Origin: Herbaspirillum sp. SJZ107
Lineage (GTDB): Bacteria; Pseudomonadota; Gammaproteobacteria; Burkholderiales; Burkholderiaceae_D
DNA length: 64,000 nt
Assembly: GCF_006715485.1 (NCBI RefSeq)
Contig: NZ_VFNH01000004.1
Span: forward strand, 372,001 to 436,000
Reading direction: 5' to 3'
Shown: piece after piece, positions 61,852 to 64,000 of the stretch
Numbering within the stretch: the first letter of the stretch is position 1
Layout of the letters: every line of letters begins with the position of its first letter
The notes under the pieces: generated by a model
The model's database searches: none
Told to the model about the DNA's origin: nothing
What the model saw: the letters and a program-made list of their open reading frames with translations, nothing else
Program-made: the position numbers and the translations under genes

Positions 61852-63423
61852 ATGCAGATCTACCCCCGATTCAAGTTCCGTCCAAGGCTCCTTGGTGAAG
61901 CGAGCGTCCACGACCTGCTGTCCAGGATCGATGACAAGACCGCGTTCGCGGTTCACTCCGTGAATCTCCCCGAGCACGAGTACAAGCGCTGGGGCGAAGC
62001 CGACTTCGTCGTCGTCTCCCGTGCGGGAGTGGTCCTCCTCGAGGTGAAAGGGGGCAATGTCGATATTGCCGGCCGTGTCTGGCGTTACGAGAACGCGCGC
62101 GGTCAGGCGATCGAGTCATCGGAAGGACCAGCGCGCCAGGCCATCTCCGCGGCCGTGGCGCTCGAGCGCCTTCTCGGCAAGCGTCTGGGCCGCAAGGTGC
62201 GCTGCAGGTGGGGTGTCGTCTTTCCATTGTGTTCCTTCAAGCGTCACCTGGACGAACTGCCACCCGAACGTCTGGCGGATCGCTCCGTTTGTGCAGTGCA
62301 TGCGGAATTCGCGCAATGGCTCGTGAACATTCCGTTCGACCAGCACACGGCCGCTGATTTCGCACTCTCGGAAGCAGAGGTCGACGAGATCCGGAGCGTG
62401 CTGCTGCCCGAGCTGTCGGCAGCATCTTCGCTCGGCCTGTCTGCCGCCGGGGTCGAACAGGGCATCGTGAAGCTGACTCGCCAGCAGTACGCCATTCTCG
62501 AAAGCCTGACGGTCAACCCGCGCCTGCTAGTGACCGGAGGCGCAGGGACGGGCAAGACCGAGCTGGCTGTCCTGTGTGCCCGTGCCGAACTCGCGGCCGG
62601 ACACAGGCCGGCCATTCTTGCTCAGGGCCGGTCTCTTGCCAGGAGTCTCGAACGGAGACTCGCCGACTCCGGCATCCCCGTCTGCTCGAACACCGTTCCC
62701 GAAGGGTGTGACGTCCTCATCGTCGACGAAGGACAGGATCTTGTTCGCCCGGAAGGGCTCGAGCGGATCTTCTCGCGCCTGCCGGGCGGCATGGAGCATG
62801 GGCGCTGGCGCTGGTTCATGGATCCGAACCTTCAGTATCTGGACGCACCACCCGACGCCGGCGCCTTTCGCGCGCTGCAGGCCAGTTCGGCGTCGGTAGA
62901 GCTGTCGCGCAACGTGCGCTCGACCCGGGAAATCGTGTGCAGTATCCAGGCCTTCCTCGCGGCCGACATCGGCCTTTCGTCGATCGACGGATACGGGGTG
63001 CGGGTTGGATTTCACCAGGTACGCGATGTGCAGGAGGAAGCGGATTCGATCGAGGATCTCGTCGCGGGCCTGCTCCACGACGGCGTGCTTGCCCGTGACA
63101 TTGCCGTGCTTGGTGCGAACGGCGGGCGAGGCCCTGTCGCTTCTTCCGTCGCCGGCCGGCTGAGCCATGTGCTGAGGCCGCTGACCGCGACAGGCGATTT
63201 CGCGTCCGGCAATCACGGCGTCATTGCCGATATACGCGACTTCCGGGGCCTCGAATCCCGGGTCGTGATTCTCGCGGACCTCGAGATCGCTGCCCGGGAG
63301 CCGGGCTTTGCGCGCAGCCTCTACATCGGCATGACGAGGGCATCGGTTGCCCTTCACCTCTTTACAACGGATCAGACAAGGCAGGCGATGGTAACACTGC
63401 TGAAACAGAACTCTCGGGGATGA
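61852..63423 (+). CDS. NERD-domain / UvrD-like SF1 helicase
   Basis: This 523-residue protein has an N-terminal NERD nuclease-related domain (KRWGEADFVVVSRAGVVLLE, VKGGNV) and a C-terminal superfamily 1 ATPase. Walker A is LLVTGGAGTGKTELAVL (about residue 225), Walker B is CDVLIVDEGQDLVRPE, and later motifs are WRWFMDPNLQYLD, VELSRNVRSTREIV, IRDFRGLESRVVIL and LYIGMTRASVALH. Such NERD helicases accompany restriction-type defence genes. It lies 1 nt before the DrmA-like gene and is probably cotranscribed with it. Confidence 0.88.
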   Translation: MQIYPRFKFRPRLLGEASVHDLLSRIDDKTAFAVHSVNLPEHEYKRWGEADFVVVSRAGVVLLEVKGGNVDIAGRVWRYENARGQAIESSEGPARQAISAAVALERLLGKRLGRKVRCRWGVVFPLCSFKRHLDELPPERLADRSVCAVHAEFAQWLVNIPFDQHTAADFALSEAEVDEIRSVLLPELSAASSLGLSAAGVEQGIVKLTRQQYAILESLTVNPRLLVTGGAGTGKTELAVLCARAELAAGHRPAILAQGRSLARSLERRLADSGIPVCSNTVPEGCDVLIVDEGQDLVRPEGLERIFSRLPGGMEHGRWRWFMDPNLQYLDAPPDAGAFRALQASSASVELSRNVRSTREIVCSIQAFLAADIGLSSIDGYGVRVGFHQVRDVQEEADSIEDLVAGLLHDGVLARDIAVLGANGGRGPVASSVAGRLSHVLRPLTATGDFASGNHGVIADIRDFRGLESRVVILADLEIAAREPGFARSLYIGMTRASVALHLFTTDQTRQAMVTLLKQNSRG

Positions 63424-63424
63424 A

Positions 63425-64000
63425 ATGACGGAGACAGAGAAAGACGAACTCAGGGATGCGTTCATCGAACAGGTGCGGCGGCGGCTGGTGGGACCGACCG
63501 AGCCTGACGAAACGATGCGCGAACGACCGAACAAGCGCTATCTGACAGGCATGGTGTTTCCGCAGGGAGCATCCGCCGGCGCGGGCATGGCGGACGAGAA
63601 TCCTGATGGCGAGGATGCCGAGGCCGGAGACGAGGGCGATGAGGAATACGGGCTCGAATCTCCCACGGACATCCTCTTTCAGCGACTGCCCGCCTCGGTC
63701 GGCATGACATTCGCGGTCTCGGATGCCGAGCAGACGCTGACCGTGCGACTGAAGGCCGCGGTGTACGAGAAGCACGCAGCCGAACTGCTGGGAGTCGACG
63801 CGTCTTCGGAATCCGGTACGAAGCGCACGTCGAAGGCCGCTCCCGTCTGGAGCAGAAGACCGGTCCCGGCAGGCACGGAGCCGGAGACGCTGACCCTGCG
63901 CATCGACAAGGCCGCGACGGACATCCGGGAGCCCAGAAAAGTGCTGGACAGCCGCGCGGAATTGCGGGTCTTCATTCGCGTCGCCGGAGGCAGGCGCGTC
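63425..64000 (+). CDS. N-terminal part of a DrmA-like helicase (runs off the window)
   Basis: The first 192 codons of a larger gene. The start (EQVRRRLVGPTEPDETMRER then PNKRYLTGMVFP) matches the N-terminal pattern of DrmA-type proteins of DISARM and related systems (LxGP followed by RYLTGxLxP). An acidic linker (DENPDGEDAEAGDEGDEEYG) and a beta-rich segment follow. No helicase motif is reached before the window ends. It starts 1 nt after the NERD helicase stop. Whether DrmB/DrmC-type genes follow cannot be seen, so a full DISARM locus is not claimed. Confidence 0.6.
   Translation, partial: MTETEKDELRDAFIEQVRRRLVGPTEPDETMRERPNKRYLTGMVFPQGASAGAGMADENPDGEDAEAGDEGDEEYGLESPTDILFQRLPASVGMTFAVSDAEQTLTVRLKAAVYEKHAAELLGVDASSESGTKRTSKAAPVWSRRPVPAGTEPETLTLRIDKAATDIREPRKVLDSRAELRVFIRVAGGRRV

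Noticed and set aside
63425..64000. A complete DISARM system at the right end
   Set aside because: Only the N-terminal part of one DrmA-like gene is visible; DrmB and DrmC cannot be seen, and the methyltransferase alone does not prove DISARM.
1..64000. CRISPR array, tRNA or rRNA genes
   Set aside because: No regularly spaced repeats, and no tRNA or rRNA signature was seen on reading.

Overview
The window is GC-rich, about 60-65% by eye, with a lower-GC patch near 51-55 kb. The core genes resemble those of Burkholderiales, and the smpB / ratA-rnfH / guaB-guaA neighbourhood fits Oxalobacteraceae (Massilia/Duganella group). This placement rests on recalled gene order and protein resemblance; no search was run. 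No rRNA, tRNA or CRISPR array was seen.

Layout. (1) 0.3-11.3 kb is chromosomal backbone: a Fur-box-flanked TonB siderophore receptor and PepSY membrane protein, a signal peptidase I, a Bcr/CflA-type exporter, smpB, ratA-rnfH, a DUF4124 protein and guaB-guaA. (2) 11.4-32.9 kb is a compact integrative and conjugative element (ICE) next to guaA. It has a tyrosine integrase, an AlpA-type regulator, a MOBP-like relaxase with MobC and an RP4-like oriT, and an IncP-like korA-incC-korB control operon. One long operon carries VirB2-VirB11 plus VirD4, with an EexN exclusion lipoprotein and an LPD7 protein. No replication initiator was seen. (3) 33.0-34.1 kb is a lone, intact nrdB. (4) 34.1-64 kb is an accessory and defence island that begins with transposase debris.

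The most striking locus is 38.9-50.9 kb: six translationally coupled genes. A sigma-70-family factor with N-terminal ankyrin repeats comes first, followed by a MORC/MutL-like GHKL ATPase, a Z1-domain ATPase, a PD-(D/E)XK protein and two AIPR proteins, the second with a duplicated N-terminal module. The partners commonly seen with MORC-Z1 restriction-like systems lie 8 kb further on at 59.3-64 kb: Vsr nuclease, cytosine-C5 methyltransferase, a NERD/UvrD-like helicase and the start of a DrmA-like protein. Between the two blocks sit a low-GC gene pair that includes a papain-like cysteine protease, and a three-gene operon for exported proteins: a 1080-residue lipoprotein, an HExxHxxGxxH metalloprotease and an HExxH/ELEAD metalloprotease. 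Imperfect copies of an approximately 80-bp repeat flank the latter operon, which suggests an insertion into a once continuous defence locus.

How the genes may work together (inference). The ICE moves itself using KorA/KorB-type repression of its tra operon. The island's methyltransferase would mark self DNA, while the Z1/MORC/PD-(D/E)XK/AIPR proteins act on foreign DNA. The ankyrin-sigma factor would couple transcription of the locus, or of phage genes, to a sensed signal.
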